Source of the DNA: Tyto alba
Lineage: Eukaryota > Chordata > Aves > Strigiformes > Tytonidae
Length of the DNA: 64,000 bases
Reading direction: 5' to 3'
Assembly: GCF_018691265.1 (NCBI RefSeq)
Contig: NW_024881330.1
Span: forward strand, 13,474,386 to 13,538,385
The notes beneath the pieces were generated by a model. It did not search any database, was not told the DNA's origin, and was given only the letters and a program-made list of their open reading frames with translations. The first letter of the stretch is position 1. Each line of letters begins with the position of its first letter. Shown piece by piece: positions 24,590 through 37,125 of the stretch. Position numbers and translations under genes: made by a program.

Positions 24590-27500
24590 GTGAGGAGGCG
24601 GGGGCGGCGGGCGGGCCCGGCCGAAGGGGCGGCCTGGGGGGCGGCCTCGGCCCCCCTGACGGGGTTGTGCTGTGCCCGCAGTGGTTTCTCAGCGAGGCGG
24701 ACGGCGGGGAAGGCGCCGACGGGCTAACGGTCAGCAAGTTCCGGGCGGACTGGGCCTACCGGCAGCGGGAGTTTGAGGTATTTCCAGGGCTCTCGCACGG
24801 CCTGGGGTCTGGGCCGAGCCCGGGCCCTGGTGGGTGGAAGTTGCGGGGATGTTAACTGGGGTGATCCTGTAGTCCCCGCTGTGCTGCATGAACGTTTGTG
24901 CTTGTTTATGTAAAAGCCTCCCAGCTGAGCCATGGCGTGGAGGTGCTGGAGTCAGCGGTGGGGTTGCGTCCAGCTTGGTGGCTCCTCGTTTGTGCTGAAA
25001 GTGTGACAGCTCCACCGGCAGTTCCTGTGGCCGGGTGAGGAGCCGTCCTGCTGGCTGAGCTGCAGCCCGGCCACGATGGGTAACTGTGTTCTGGCCAGCT
25101 CCCCCCGCTAGATGTCATTTTTCCAGGAGTCAGCATGAAGTCAGTGTAAACTGGCCAGGAATGCTGCTCTGCACCCGGAGCTGATCTAGATGAGGCTTGC
25201 CCATCTGAGTGGTTCAGTGGTGAGCAGAGCTGGTGTGTGTGGCCGTGGAAGTCATGGTCAGCCAGAGTTAAGCATGTGGATTTCTCGATTTCTCTGCCCC
25301 GGGGGATAATACCATGTCCCACAAAGGCTGTCAAATCACTGGCTGCCTGCTCACCTTTCTCAGAGCTCCCCCCTGCTGTCAGTCCAAAGCTGACTGTAGT
25401 TGTCAGGTTCCTGACAGCTGGTTTATGAGACTCATCATTAATTGTCCTACCTCTGCCACTTCCCCTTGCTCTGGATGGCTGGCTGTGCCTTTGGGGTGCA
25501 TTTATATTCCCCTTTTCTGGTCTTGCCTGATGTAGTCCTAGACCCTGCCCTCACTGCCTGTTTCCTGAGCCATGTTCCTGATCATCAATGCTCTCCTGCC
25601 TCTATAGTCCTAGTTGCAGGATCCAGTCTTTTGTTACCTTGTTTCCTGATTGAAACCAGCGGCTTTTGGTCTTGTTTCAACTGCAATAGTTTATCGTTCC
25701 AGGCTATGATTTGCATTACAGGCTCCCTGATTTCCAAGCCCTCAGGCTGACTTCTGACTCCACTCCTGTCGCCTTGCCCATTGGATTTGTGGATCTTTTT
25801 GTACCTCAGTTGGCACAGACTTCTGCTTTTTAATGTTATTGCAGTGCTACTGCTGCCTTGTCTGTACATGACAGATGCTTTTCAGTCTCAGCTGAGATGC
25901 CCTGAAGGGATTAATAAAAGTGTGCTTAGAAGAAAAATGCCTCAGACTGCGGTCAGACATGGCTGCTGACCCTCAGGAAGAGCAGATTGCTCCTTGCTGT
26001 GTGCTGTGGTGCCCTCTCTGGAGAGAATGACACCCCCTCAGATCTGCTAGTGGAGCAAACCATTGGTTCCTAACCCATTTCTGTCACAGTTATCCATGTT
26101 AAAAATGCCTAGTTTTCAGTCTTATTGCTAACCTGGATGACTGTGATAGAACCAGAACTAAGACTGCACATAAAATTACGGATTTGAGAGCACCGACCTT
26201 AGGAAGGGGGCTGGAAGTAAGTAAGTGGGGGTAGTAATATCTTCACTTGTGAATACTTTTTTATGTCGGCCTAGGCCACTTGATAGGAAATGCCAAGGAC
26301 AGCAGTGATCTAAGGTGTGCCCATTTTTAGGATATAAATGACTGTAGAGTCTGCTTGGGATTCATAATGCCCAATCCTTGCCAGGTTATATCCCTTTGTC
26401 ACATAACAAGGCAAACAGGGGTGTCTTGCAACCCTCCTCTGATCCATTTTCACCAGTGGCTGCTGCACCCACTGGGCAGAAGGGAGCTCCCTCTTTTGCT
26501 TAAGAAGGAATGCAAGCTTAGCACCAGGGAAGAAAAATATTTCAGCCATTTTGCTAGGAACTATTTAGGGTAAGTCGCCTGGAAGCTCTTTCTGTTAGAA
26601 CCATTCAAGTTTGCAAGGAATAATTAAATATTAATTTTGAGAGATGGGAGAATAAGCATTCCTCTTTAGTCTTCTGGTTTGAGCATTCACATGGAGGGGG
26701 AGGAACCAAGATTCCAGTCTTAGCTTCAGTGAATATGTAATTTAATGTATTTAAATGTTAATTGGCGTCCTGGTGAGTGCCCTGAGCATTAAGCTACAGA
26801 AGTACTGCTCATTCTTGTCTTTTTCCTTAGCCCAATTAATATTTAATTATTTTGTGCAAATTAGAACCACCCTACAGGAACAATGGAGATTCACCTTCCT
26901 TGTTGCATTCTCCAACTTCTTGATTTTTCATGTCAGGTGAGGTACTTGCAGGTTCAAACCTTCCTGTGGAGGATGTTACGGATTTGAAACAAGGTCCCCC
27001 AAATTTAGGATGAGTGCTCTGGTCACTGAGTTGGTAGCTGGGGGAAAGATGCCTTGTGCTGCATATTGCCCAGGTCAGTAGATGATCCCTTCTGGATCAG
27101 GTCTGGTGGGGAAGTGGACTGATGTGTGGTGAATCCTGCCAGAGCTTAAACATGAGTTAGGATTGAGGTTGCTCATCACTGTCTAGACTTGGCTGTGTAG
27201 TACTGAGGCCCTTGTCTGTTGCTGGCTTAGGTGGTAGCTGTGTCTGGAGAAATGAAAATGTGGACTTCAGCTCCTGAATTCCCTTTGTGAGTGTAGTCAT
27301 AAACAAAGCATACCATCAGGCTTGCCTTTAGATGAAAATCTCTCACTGTTTTGTTTGGCTTTTCTTTTTGTCGAAACTACTAGAAATCCCTGTGTGAATA
27401 CACAAACTGCTTACTACTCTTACCTCCCAGTAACATTGCAATGAGACGAGATGTCCAAGAGGGCCAGGCTCGGTGTTTATATCGCTTAGGAAGGCACAAG

Positions 27501-30500
27501 GAGGCTCTGGATATTGCAGAAAAAATGGTAAATACTGCGATCGTTCTTTTAGGCTTTGAGCGTAAAAAATATTGCTAGTAGTTCTTTTATATGGACCATT
27601 TTCTGGAAAATAATGTGTATAATCCTTCAGGATGTTCAGTGCTCAGAGTATTTGGTAAACAGAGGGTAACTGTCACTGCAGATATAATCACTCCTTAGAA
27701 ATCAGAACACCCTGTACCACAACGAGCTCCCTGTGCAGGGAGACTGCTAGTTCTGGAAGGGACTAAATATCGTGCTCTGCCAGGCAGAATTAATGTAATG
27801 TAATAGGAATTATAAGAAAGGGGATAAATGAATGCTTAAATCTTTCCCCTATAAAAGTGATGGTTCAAAACTCCCTTCTATTTCCATATATGTGCTGCCA
27901 AACTGCCACCAAGAAGAGTAACTAACCACAAATTGAGTTTTTCCCATAAAGGAAAAAGTCCAGAGGCTCTGAAGTCTGCTGGAATTTTACTGCTGCTGTT
28001 TATTTTATATAAAAGGTGTTTATGCTAGAAGGGTTTATATATAGTTTATGTAAGAAGGGCAACTGTCTAAAACTCTGAAGGGAAATAAACAAATGACAGT
28101 GGTCGGGCCTTCTTGCTTTTCAGACTGGCACAAGGCAGCGAGAGGGAATGCTGTCAGCTTGGTAGTGCATGATCTGTGTCGTGTATCATTCAAAATGAAG
28201 AGCACAGTTTTGTACAATTTAAAAACTACCTTTAGTGGTATTTGTGTGTCATTATTCAGGGAGACGTTTTCTTAGGCTCTGAAGGGTGATTCTGTTCTAC
28301 TCCTGTTTTTAATCTATTATCTTTCGTTTCTAGAGAAACGGCGCTACTAACACGGATCACTTAACAACGGTTCTCAACCTGCAGTTTGCCATTTACAAGA
28401 GTCTGGAAAATGTAGAAAAAAAGATCACGTGTCTGCAGCAACTGATCTGCTTACATCCTTTCAACCCTTGGTACTGGAAGTTACTTGCTGAACTTTATAT
28501 GAGCCTATTACAGAATTTGTCTCCATTAGTCATTCCAGAAACAAATCTGAATCAGCCTGAAGAGGTTAGTGTAAGTGATAGTAGTTTCAAAATATCAACT
28601 GGAAGAGAGACTAATTTGCAGCCTCACAGATCAGATGGCCAGAAAGAAGGCCCTTGGTCCAGCCTTGCTACAGAAGCAGAGAGGGAGATTGCAGTGACTT
28701 GTAGTGGCAGTCAAGCTGTAAAAGAATTCCTCTGCACTTGGGAAGATCCAGAAAGGACGGACGAAATGAAATGCACAGCCTCCGAGCCCTGGGAGCAGAA
28801 CATGTCAAAGAAGGTTGGGATAAAGGCGTGTGCCTCGTTTATTAGGGCAAGGTAACTAAATGTATTCTTAGAAAAATGTTAACTTCTCCCAACTGAGAAC
28901 CGTTTAATGCATATTTTTCCCGGCCTTAAAATTTTCAGTTTACATTTTCAATTAAATGTTTGTTTCATCATTGGCAATGCTAACTTTAAAGCACCCTGCT
29001 ACTGTTTTAGATCTAATAAAATCCACTAGCGTGGTGGCTGTGAACAAACTCAATCTGAGTGGAAGGATTAAAGCAGTGTCATGCACTGTTGAGAAGTAAA
29101 GCATTTTTTTAATGACATATGAATCTTTTCAAGTAACTGTATACAAAAGGGCTTGTTCTTCAACAAATGCTTCTGTTAGAACATGGCTGTTTCCCGGTTT
29201 GGTAATAAAGATGCAGCAGCAGAAGAGCCCCAAAGGGAAGGCTAGCCAGTCTTCCTTCTGTGAGTGCCACCTGTCTTATTTGCTTGAAGCCTCATGCTTG
29301 AGCGAAAATGTATTATAATAATACCCCAATCTGCATAATGGATGAGGTTGAAAAATGAACTCTGTGACAGCTGATTGACAGGGCTGCATTAAAATGCTCT
29401 TTCCTTTTCTTCCCTCTCTTCCTAAAACTCTTGCACCCAACAAAAATCCCTAAAACATAATCTTTCAAAGAGATAATTAGGAACTGGTTTTGTTAAAATA
29501 GTCTTGAATTTTTTCCCCCCCTCTTGCCTCTCAGCAATTAGTCACCAGGCGTATTTAAAGCCATTTTATGAACTTCCACAAATGTTTACAGAGAACACTT
29601 CATAACTGCCCTGTTAGGGCAAGATTTAAGAAATGTAAAAAAGATACAGTAGCTTTTAACTGTACTCAGACTAAAAGATGGTTACTGTAATTGCTACTTG
29701 GGAGAAGTTAATAGATTTAGTACTGATATTGAATATTAAAGCTACGTTAACATAAAACAATCTGTGTTGCTTGTTTCAGTGTGTGTAGTTCAGCATTGAG
29801 ACAGTTAAAAATTGTGGGATTTGCTTACTTGGCTGCACAGTTTCACAAAGTGGTATTGTGGTTTATATTTGCAGATACACTTGTTCAGGGTAAACTGCTG
29901 CTCAGGGCTTATGCCTTAATTAGGTTGTGTAACGTTTTCAGGTCTGTTGGATTTTAAGTGAGATGTGGATGTTGCATAAACATACGTGCAGGGTAAAATG
30001 CACCTGGAAAAGGGGTGTTGGTATTGCTTTTTGTAGGAAATAAGGTTCAGTGTTAAAGCATCATGAACTCTTCTAGTTTTGTCAACCAATAAAGAAATTG
30101 CAGAAATGCTTTTGTTTAATTTACATTCTGTTGATGCAAATTTTGAAACAAAAACGCTTTACAAATTAAAAATACTTTCCATTTTTACTTTGAATTTCCC
30201 AGTGAAAACTTTACTGAATTTACAAATGGTTTGTAGCTCAGACTTGTAAATTTTGATGCTTCTAATGCTTAAATGAAATCTTTCATCTAAGAGCTCGAGT
30301 CTTCTCTTTATAAAAATACACACCTTTATTGTAACACTTGCTTCATTTAACTTCTGTAAATGTGATAAACAAAATTGTTGTTGTTCTTTATGCATAAAGC
30401 TTGAATTGAACATAGTTTCAGTAACTAAGGCCCAGTGGTCCCTTGATTGAATATACTTTGATATTTCCTCTGCTGACCCGTTCTATGGTCCTTGTGTGAG

Positions 30501-32630
30501 GAGAACTCTGGAAACAGCCACTGCTCTCTCTGGTCAAGCAGTTGGTGATGCGATCCCTCAGTGACAAGAAGCCACATTGTGAGCAGAGTGTCTGACCTTC
30601 ACCAAATCACGGTGGTGACTTCTGGGGCACTGCCTTCACCATAAAACTGTGGTGAAAGATTTTAGAAAATATTCCAGGCTTGGCCTGTGTGGGGAGGATG
30701 TCTGAGATTTGTCTAAAACCCCCAGGTTTCTAGCTTTTCAGGTTACAAAGATAATCACTTCCATAGGCAAAAATGCGCTGCCATCTTGTTAGGGCTTAAT
30801 AAGGGTGTGGGACACCTGAGGTACTGCAGTTAATGCTAGCAGATCCAAGCTTCACTGTTAAATTGTGTGATGAATACATGGGGAGAAAAATGTTTGCACG
30901 AAGGAACCAGAGTTACTTGGCATGTTGTTTTTCAGAAGTACTTCTCAGTACTTCTGTCATAGCACAGATACACCATACCCATAGTAGATTGATATGGATG
31001 CGTTAATTTCTTTGCAGTTTTTGCAGCTGGCAAAAGCCAGGAAGAAGAGCTGTTTAAAGTATCATGTGTTGATTGTTTTTAGGTTCACTGAGTTACTCTT
31101 TTGCCAGCTGTGCCCTTTTTTAAACTGCCTTTTTCATTTCAGGCTTTTACTTCAGCTTACCCAGTTGCAACAGTCATCCTTTGCACTAGAGAATAACATA
31201 AAAAGTCAAGAAGAAATTGCTGACAAAGTGGCACAACTTGGTTTCAGCGAGAGCTCCTTGCTGTTGATGACCAAGGTAAGGGGATGTTTCACCGTGTGCA
31301 AGTTCTCAGCTATATGTAGGCTGGTTGAGGTACCTGAGCCAGTTCAGGCACAAAGTCCTGTTAAGTGTGGCACTCCCCTGAGCTAATTAACTGTGCCAGG
31401 AAGCAAAGTAAATTAGCTGGGGCGGGTTACCCCCGTAGCATGTTATCTGGAACTGACAGTGATAGCTAGGTAGCACAGGCTTGTGTCATGCAGGTGTATC
31501 TCTGTTCTGCTGAGATTCTCCTTTCAGGAATGTTCAGGGTTGTTAAGTTTCTCATGGGACTTGTATTTGCAGATGCATCATCACTGTGCGTTTCCTGGGA
31601 CGCAGATTTTATCTCAGGAATTTTAGATAACACAAAGTAAATCACAAGTATGAAATGGAAGTGGAGATTATTGTGATGGCCACAGCAGTATTAAACACTT
31701 GCCCAAAAAGTATTAAACATTTTCAGAACAAGCCAGAGACATCTTTTTACATGATTTCTTTGTTCTGTTTGATGTACTGGATTCTAGTTTTAAACAAATA
31801 CAAAGGAGGAGAGTAACATTGCATGACTTTATTCATAGAGATTAAAAATTTTTAGTGCTATTTATAGAATTCCTGGCTTTTATCTTAAGGAACAAAAGGA
31901 AGCCAGCGAGATTCTAACTTTGCTGCCAGTATTGCAGCTTTAAGTCAGAGAAAGCCAAGCGGTTGCTGGGGCGGCAGGCAGCCGTGCGGGATTTCACCCG
32001 TAAGAGGGCAGCAGCATGCAGACCATCTCAGGGCTTGGAAAGGTTGGGAAAGAAACTTCTCTCCTTGCTTCCCTTGGACCGACACCCCCCACGAGGCGAT
32101 CGGTGTTGGTGCCTTTGCAAGGTGAGCACTGAATGCAGAGTTGGAGTTGAGAGTTCTGCTGCCATTCAGTAAAAATCCCCCTGGCCGAGCGTAGCCAGAA
32201 GCTGGGTGGGGTTGTGTGGCTGGAGGCTGGGGCTCTCAGTTCTCCGTGTTTATTGCAGAAGTGCAGCAGGCAGACAACTTGATCGTGACTTGGAAACTTC
32301 TGGATGGCGTGTGGTTTATGGCCAAGGGCTTTTCCTGTAAAGATCTGTTATTAATGTCATACTTGCTGTTTTATCTGTAAGTTATTTTCTTGTTTCTCAT
32401 CTTCTTTCCTACTCTGTTTGTAGGTTATGGGGCAGGATCTCATACCAGAAAAACTAAAAGAGGAATTTCAGGGTGAGGTAAAATGCATAGGCCCTTCAGT
32501 GCTGTCATCATTGGTAACTGCATCAGCCACAGAATTTGAAACCAAATGGTTTGGTAATCTTCAAGATGATTTATGTCACTTTGGCAGACAATTTTATTCA
32601 GATATATGTCTCCCACCTTCGGTTACTTAA
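24422..32630 (+). CDS. C8orf76: C8orf76 orthologue, six coding exons, 421 aa
   Basis: Exons: 24422-24589, 24682-24777, 27384-27527, 28334-28851, 31143-31275, 32424-32630. All junctions are GT-AG and keep frame. The joined protein is 421 aa (human about 380). Matches to the remembered human protein include the ATNTDHLTTVL and LHPFNPW motifs, KACASFIRAR, SFALE.N, and EVKCIG. The middle (about aa 89-170) looks like helical, TPR-like repeats, and no enzyme motif is visible. The function is poorly known; human C8orf76 has been reported as a chromatin-associated factor overexpressed in tumours. Odd features are a Thr-Gly-Ala-Gly repeat in exon 1 and a long, little-conserved polar insert in exon 4. 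It lies downstream of ZHX1 on the same strand, as in human, where a ZHX1-C8orf76 readthrough is annotated. Confidence 0.9.
24501..24556 (+). repeat. In-frame 12-bp minisatellite in C8orf76 exon 1
   Basis: Three exact tandem copies of accggggccggg occupy 24521-24556, after diverged copies from about 24501. Each unit encodes Thr-Gly-Ala-Gly. Because the unit is 12 bp, changes in copy number keep the frame and would lengthen or shorten a flexible N-terminal tract. Confidence 0.9.
24682..24777 (+). CDS. C8orf76: C8orf76 coding exon 2
   Basis: 32 codons beginning WFLSEAD and containing LTVSKFRADWAYRQREFE, between acceptor CCGCAG and donor GAG|GTATTT. Intron 1 is only 92 bases and very GC-rich. 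Confidence 0.88.
24778..27383 (+). other. C8orf76: C8orf76 intron 2
   Basis: No gene is seen. Sequence from about 25400 to 25990 is C/T-rich with recurring 'cctg' words and unlike the flanking intron. It could be an unclassified interspersed repeat, but I cannot name a family. The intron ends at acceptor ACTACTAG. Confidence 0.6.
27384..27527 (+). CDS. C8orf76: C8orf76 coding exon 3
   Basis: 48 codons from KSLCEY to DIAEKM. The segment MRRDVQEGQARCLYRLGRH is the best-conserved part and has TPR-like helix spacing. Donor ATG|GTAAAT. Confidence 0.9.
27528..28333 (+). other. C8orf76: C8orf76 intron 3
   Basis: 806 bases of AT-rich intron with no recognisable element. It ends at acceptor TTTCTAG. 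Confidence 0.7.
28334..28851 (+). CDS. C8orf76: C8orf76 coding exon 4
   Basis: 172 codons plus two bases. The first 55 residues (ATNTDHLTTVL to FNPWYWKLLAELY) are conserved. The next 100 or so are polar and variable, and the end KACASFIRA(R) is conserved again. The donor GCAAG|GTAACT splits the last Arg codon. Confidence 0.9.
28852..31142 (+). other. C8orf76: C8orf76 intron 4
   Basis: 2.3 kb of AT-rich intron. No repeat family, RNA gene or alternative exon could be supported. It ends in a pyrimidine tract and TTTCAG. Confidence 0.65.
31143..31275 (+). CDS. C8orf76: C8orf76 coding exon 5
   Basis: Completes the split Arg codon, then 44 codons from LLLQLTQLQQ to LLLMTK. Donor AAG|GTAAGG. The human counterpart LLLQFTQPQQ is closely similar. 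Confidence 0.9.
31276..32423 (+). other. C8orf76: C8orf76 intron 5
   Basis: 1.15 kb intron. A short, more GC-rich stretch near 31950-32110 has no splice-site pair in frame with the gene. Nothing else is recognised. Confidence 0.65.
32424..32630 (+). CDS. C8orf76: C8orf76 coding exon 6 (last)
   Basis: 68 codons plus stop, from VMGQDLIPEKLK through EVKCIGPS and FETKWFG to the TAA at 32628-32630. Acceptor TTTGTAG. Confidence 0.9.
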   Translation, partial: VMGQDLIPEKLKEEFQGEVKCIGPSVLSSLVTASATEFETKWFGNLQDDLCHFGRQFYSDICLPPSVT

Positions 32631-32684
32631 AGGTTTGGTTGTATTTATTCTCATATCTCAAAATGGTTATGGAATGATATATAC

Positions 32685-32690
32685 AATAAA
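32685..32690 (+). terminator. C8orf76: C8orf76 polyadenylation signal
   Basis: AATAAA 55 bases after the stop codon gives a very short 3' UTR. The sequence just beyond it is T-rich. Confidence 0.6.
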
Positions 32691-35408
32691 GTTCATATTA
32701 CATTTTTAAAGAATTCTTATTCTATATCTTTCAAGAATATATATATATCTGCATTTAATCTCTTACCATCTCATAATTTTCTTTGTTCACTGATTTGTTT
32801 GTATTTAAAATAATGAGTTATATCCAATATAAAATCAAGCTTTCAATTCAGCTTTCAGAGGTAGCTTTCCATCATGAACCTCACCATATTGTGCTAGGAG
32901 CACCAATGATTTTTTTGAGGCCTGTGACGCCGGTGGGATGGAAGGCTTCCTTTATGATGTCCAGTTTGAAAATGTCTTGGTATCAAATTCTATGTTGTTG
33001 CATTTAGAGCCATGGAATTAGCCATTTTCTTACTTAATTTTTTTAATATTTCTTGATTAGTTGTCATTATAGTGATTTCCTGTTCAGAGATGGATAGCTA
33101 GAAATCTTAAATATATTTATGCTGAGAAATTATCAATAAGAATAATTCCACATGTTTTAGGAAAAAGATCTCGGTGGCAAATATTTAACTTGGAACTGGA
33201 AGGAGATTTTCTTTCTTCAAAGCTAAGCATTCTTTGCAGGCGTAGAACTAGCTGTAGTCTTGTCTCCGGCCTCATCTAAGCACACTGGAGAAAAACTGTC
33301 AGGGTTGTTTATATGTACTGAAGAGTGTTTAGTCAGATCATATCCTTTGTAAAACCCTGCAAGGAAGATCTTTGCTGTGAAAACTGGCAGTGTTGTTTCT
33401 GCATCATACAGCTCCTTATGTTACGCTTTCAGTTGATAATGGCACCACTTTGCTTTATCTTCTGAAGCATTGATGCTAGTGCTTTGGGCTTCTACAGAAA
33501 AAGGCAGAGATTATCCTGTAGTTTCTTTTGCTTGAAATAATTTGCATTTGAGGCAAACAAAATGTGCTCTTACCATCTTCTCCTAAACTGTGAGACTTAA
33601 ATTCTTTGCAGCTTTTTGTATAAGTGTTCTTTAGTGGATATAGTTTAAAACCAAGAATCTCTTAGACATAATTTGCTGTGACTTTTCTTCATGTTTTCCC
33701 GTGTTTTCTTTCTGAAGTACTAAAGAATGCTGAAACTTTAAATAACTCTCAGCTGAATGAAAATTCACCATATTCACCATATGTGAATTACTTTTGTATC
33801 TGCTACTTTTAGCTGAATTTTAAAGCTTTAAGATACTGACTAGGGAACCCGTCACTAACCCATGGTATGGTGTAGCCCTCTGCTAAGTTGACTGTGAAAC
33901 CTCTCTGGAAAAATGGAATATTGCCTTCAGCCATGTCAAATTATCTTTGATCGTTTGGTGACTTAATGCGATTAAACCACATCCTGGTCAGCCTGTTACG
34001 AAAGATGATGACTTGGCAAGTATACTTGGGTAAGCATTAATGCACTAGAATATTTGGGTTAGTCATGCGTGTGCTTTGCTAGGTGGAAATTTTTGTGTAC
34101 GTGTGTAGAGCACTATATTCGGATGGCAGTGAAGCCCGCCTGAAGGGCTGGGGATGCTTTTAAGACTAACTGGTGCCATAAGTTTTCAGTAGAGGCTGTC
34201 CATAATGTGCTGTAAATTAATTACAATGTTGGCATCAACAGTAGCATGTCTTACAGCAGAGACATGGCAAATGCCAAATATGTCAGCAAAAAACTGGAAC
34301 AGGGACTTTTCCCAGTCTCTTCTTAACCTTATAGTCATAAGTAGCCACATGCAAAAGCTATAATTTGTTTTGCCACAGCTCTGGAGCAGGATCAGTAGTT
34401 AGGACATCAGAACACAGCTTTGTGGAACCAGGTCTGTATAGATATTTCGTGGGAACTTGCCAAATGATTTGGCTCCACAGTTTAGAAGGTGGAAGTAGCT
34501 TTGGAGCTGTTTTAGCAGCAAATTAAATACTTGCCAAATGTTGTCATTTTGTGACTGAGGGGGCCAAAATACACAGTGGCTAGCCAAGGTGATCTGGGGA
34601 CTTTGGTGTGTGCGTGCAGATTGTTTGACTTGAGGTTGTCTCTCAGACTGGCAACACAACAGTTAACTCCTCACTGGCTCCAGGAGGGGAAGGCAAATTG
34701 CAGTTCTTAAGAACAGGCAGTATTTTCTCAAACATAACAATGAAGCAAAAATGTTGTTTTTAACTACTGCAAAGGAAACAACATGAATGTTGTTCTGAAA
34801 GTGTGGCTTAGTTACTGTACCAAATAAGCAGTGTTTATTGCACTGGGGCTATGAAATACTCCTTTGTTCTGCTTGTGCCTGGCTATCTCTCATCTCAGCT
34901 ACTTCAATTCCTCCTTTTTTTGGCTTGCTCCTTGCTTTTTTGGTATGCCACTTCTAACTCCAGTTTTCTGCTTCTGATCATATTTCATGAGGGGCTTTGT
35001 GTTTCCATCTTGCATTTGAAATTCTCATTGTTGCTTCTGTGTTCTGCATAATTCTACATCTGCCTGTAATAGATTTCTTCATGTTTTAGCTCTTATGATA
35101 CTATTATTGGTATTAGTACATGCACCAGTATTCCACGCTGAGTTAAATAGCAAATTTTAGTGTTGCAAACTGCAAGTGAGAATCCATTAACAGTTACTGA
35201 GGTTTGATTTTGCTATTTTAAGACTTGCTCATGTTACATATGCTTTGGGAAGGACCCTATGACCCTGGTTCTGATGCTTCTGAAAAAATTGTTGTGTACA
35301 AACACAATCTAATTGTGTGCGTTGCTATTGAGTGAATATCTCTGGCTTTGAGGTGAGAGAACATCTTAGTGCTGTAACTACCGATGTTAACACAGTTTTC
35401 TCCATCAC
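32691..35408. other. Intergenic, nothing recognised
   Basis: AT-rich DNA between the C8orf76 poly(A) signal and the repeat cluster. A short AT dinucleotide run lies near 32738-32748. No gene, RNA or repeat family could be supported. Confidence 0.6.
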
Positions 35409-35679
35409 AGAATCATAGAATGGTTTGGGTTGGAAGGGACCTTCTAAGATGATCTAGTCCAGCCCCCCTGCCACAGGCAGGGACACCTTCCACCAGACCA
35501 GGTTGCTCAAAGCCCCGTCCAACCTGGCCTTGAACCCTTCCAGGGAGGGGGCAGCCACAGCTCCTCTGAGCAACCTGTGCCAGTGTCTCACTGCCCCCAC
35601 AGTAAAGAATTTCTTCCTTATGTCTAATCTAAATCTGTGCTCTTTCAGTTTAAAAACATTGCCCCTTGTCCTGTCACTG
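35409..35679 (-). repeat. CR1 LINE, 3' end
   Basis: Reverse complement of the avian CR1 3' end. It begins with 'gaatcatagaatggtttggg' (the CR1 terminal ATTCTATGATTC motif read backwards) and continues through 'ggttgctcaaagccccgtcc' to 'ccccttgtcctgtcact'. It is 5'-truncated, as most CR1 copies are, and abuts an LTR on its right. Confidence 0.93.
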
Positions 35680-36540
35680 TGTGGTGGGTTGACCTTAGCT
35701 GGCTGCTAGGTGCCCACCCAGCTGCTCTATCACTCCACCTCCTCAGCATGACAGGGGAGGAGAATATAAAAGGAAAAAAAAAAAAAAAAAGAACTTGTGG
35801 GTCAAGATAAAGGCAGTTTAATAAAGAGAAAGCAAAGGCTGTGCATGGAAGCAAAGGAAAACAAATATGTAGTTTCTACTTTCCATTGGCAGGCAATGTC
35901 ATTGTAAAAACGAATATGTGAATAATCTTCAGATGGCTTACAAGGAATCAAGAGTTGTAACAAGGGGTCCTGCTTGTGCTCCCAGCCAAGAGCCACCTTT
36001 ATTGCTGGCAAGAACAGAGGGGCTTTAGCTAGTGCCTTCTTCTCCTGCCTTCTTTCCAGTAGCCACACACAAACTAGAAGAAAATAAAAATGCAAACAAA
36101 TCTATTTTGGTAACAGTTTGGTGACTCAGTTCAGAGTCTGTGGGTTCCCGGCCTGTTGAGCATGGCGGTGGCATATGACACGGCCGATACTGGGTGAGTT
36201 CACCCAGTTGTCCTTGTGGGATCCACATTCCCTGGAAAGGTACTAAAACCAGGGGCAGCATCAGTCATGGGGAGTTCAATAGGTAAGGTAAAACAGGGTT
36301 TGCTGCTGGCGGAAATTCTGGGAAACCAGAAGAAAATTGACAGTACTTCAGGGCTCAGTAAAGCTTGAACTGTAGTTCTTTGTTGGGATGAGTGGCCAGC
36401 TGGAACTCTGAGCACTGGCCCCTGGGAGGTTCATTTGATGAGTGAGCTGACCTTCCTGCCTCATGTGGTGGGGTATAAGTCAGTATTGCCTTTGATGCTA
36501 AATCCCTGCTGACTCCCCATCACCTTTTTGTTCTGCACAG
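35680..36540 (+). mobile_element. Solo or truncated avian endogenous retrovirus LTR
   Basis: It starts TGTGGTGGGTTGACC, continues with 'ggtgcccacccagctgctct' and 'atcactccacctcctcagca', then an A-rich gap and 'gcatggaagcaaaggaaaac'. This order is typical of a common bird ERV LTR family. An AATAAA lies near 35819. The right edge is a guess because the 3' part is degraded. No matching partner LTR is visible in the window. Confidence 0.65.
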
Positions 36541-36660
36541 GACAAGTTGGAAGTTGTTTCCAGGGTCTGTTGCTCTATCACCTTCCCAGGGATGGAGGTG
36601 AAGCTGGCAGGCTTAGTGAGGGTCATGGAAGGGGGCTGCAGAAGAGTAGGGTGTGCGGTC
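36541..36660 (-). repeat. Probable CR1 fragment
   Basis: 'atggaggtgaagctggcagg' after 'ccagggtctgttg' resembles the antisense of the CR1 ORF2 region. Short and degraded. Confidence 0.35.
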
Positions 36661-36730
36661 CAGGCAGGAGGAACACTGGGGTGCTTTTTATTTTCTAGGA
36701 GGAACAGTGGGGGCAGACCAAGGTGCTCTC

Positions 36731-36736
<6 letters not shown>

Positions 36737-36761
<25 letters not shown>
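36737..36761 (+). repeat. Homopolymer A tract
   Basis: 25 consecutive A residues just left of a CR1 fragment. CR1 elements do not end in poly(A), so this tract is either a separate retro-insertion tail or simple-repeat growth. Confidence 0.9.
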
Positions 36762-37125
36762 GAAAAATCAGCCTGTGGAACAACTGGCAAACTGGTACCT
36801 GTGGATGAGGAGGTGGCTGAGGTACTCAACAAGTTTTTGCCTAAGTCTTCACTGGCAACCGCTCTTCCCACACTTCTCAAGTGGATGGACCTCAAGGCAG
36901 GGACTGAGGTAGCAAAGTCCCTCCCACTGTAAGAGAAGATCAGACTTGTGAGCACCTGAGGAACGTGAGCATATGTAAATCTTTGGGACCTGATGAGATG
37001 CATCCCCGAGGGAACTGGCTGATACAGTTGCCAGGCCTCTCTCCATGATACTTGAAAAGTCCCAGCAGTCAGGTGAAGTCCCTGGTGACTGGAAGCAGCC
37101 TGTGGAAGAAGCAGTCAGTGAAATG
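36762..37125 (+). repeat. CR1 LINE fragment, ORF2 region
   Basis: Plus-strand CR1 sequence marked by 'gaggaggtggctgaggtact', 'tcttcactggcaaccgctct', 'atggacctcaaggcagggac' and 'gggacctgatgagatgcatc'. Stops and small gaps break the frame. The opposite orientation to the CR1 at 35.4 kb shows separate insertions. Confidence 0.85.

Larger units (their letters stand above)
23910..24765 (+). promoter_or_regulatory. C8orf76: CpG island promoter of C8orf76
   Basis: Base composition switches sharply to very G+C- and CpG-rich from about 23.91 kb and stays so through exons 1 and 2 of C8orf76. No TATA box is evident, as expected of a broadly expressed CpG-island promoter. A ZNF143-like and a YY1-like motif lie 200 and 150 bases before the start codon. 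Long open frames on both strands here are composition artefacts. Confidence 0.8.

Noticed and set aside
23870..24737. Long open frames on the minus strand (235 and 171 codons) and other plus-strand frames over the CpG island
   Set aside because: They are Pro/Arg/Gly/Ala-rich composition products of GC-rich DNA; the C8orf76 exon 1 frame explains the locus and matches its family.
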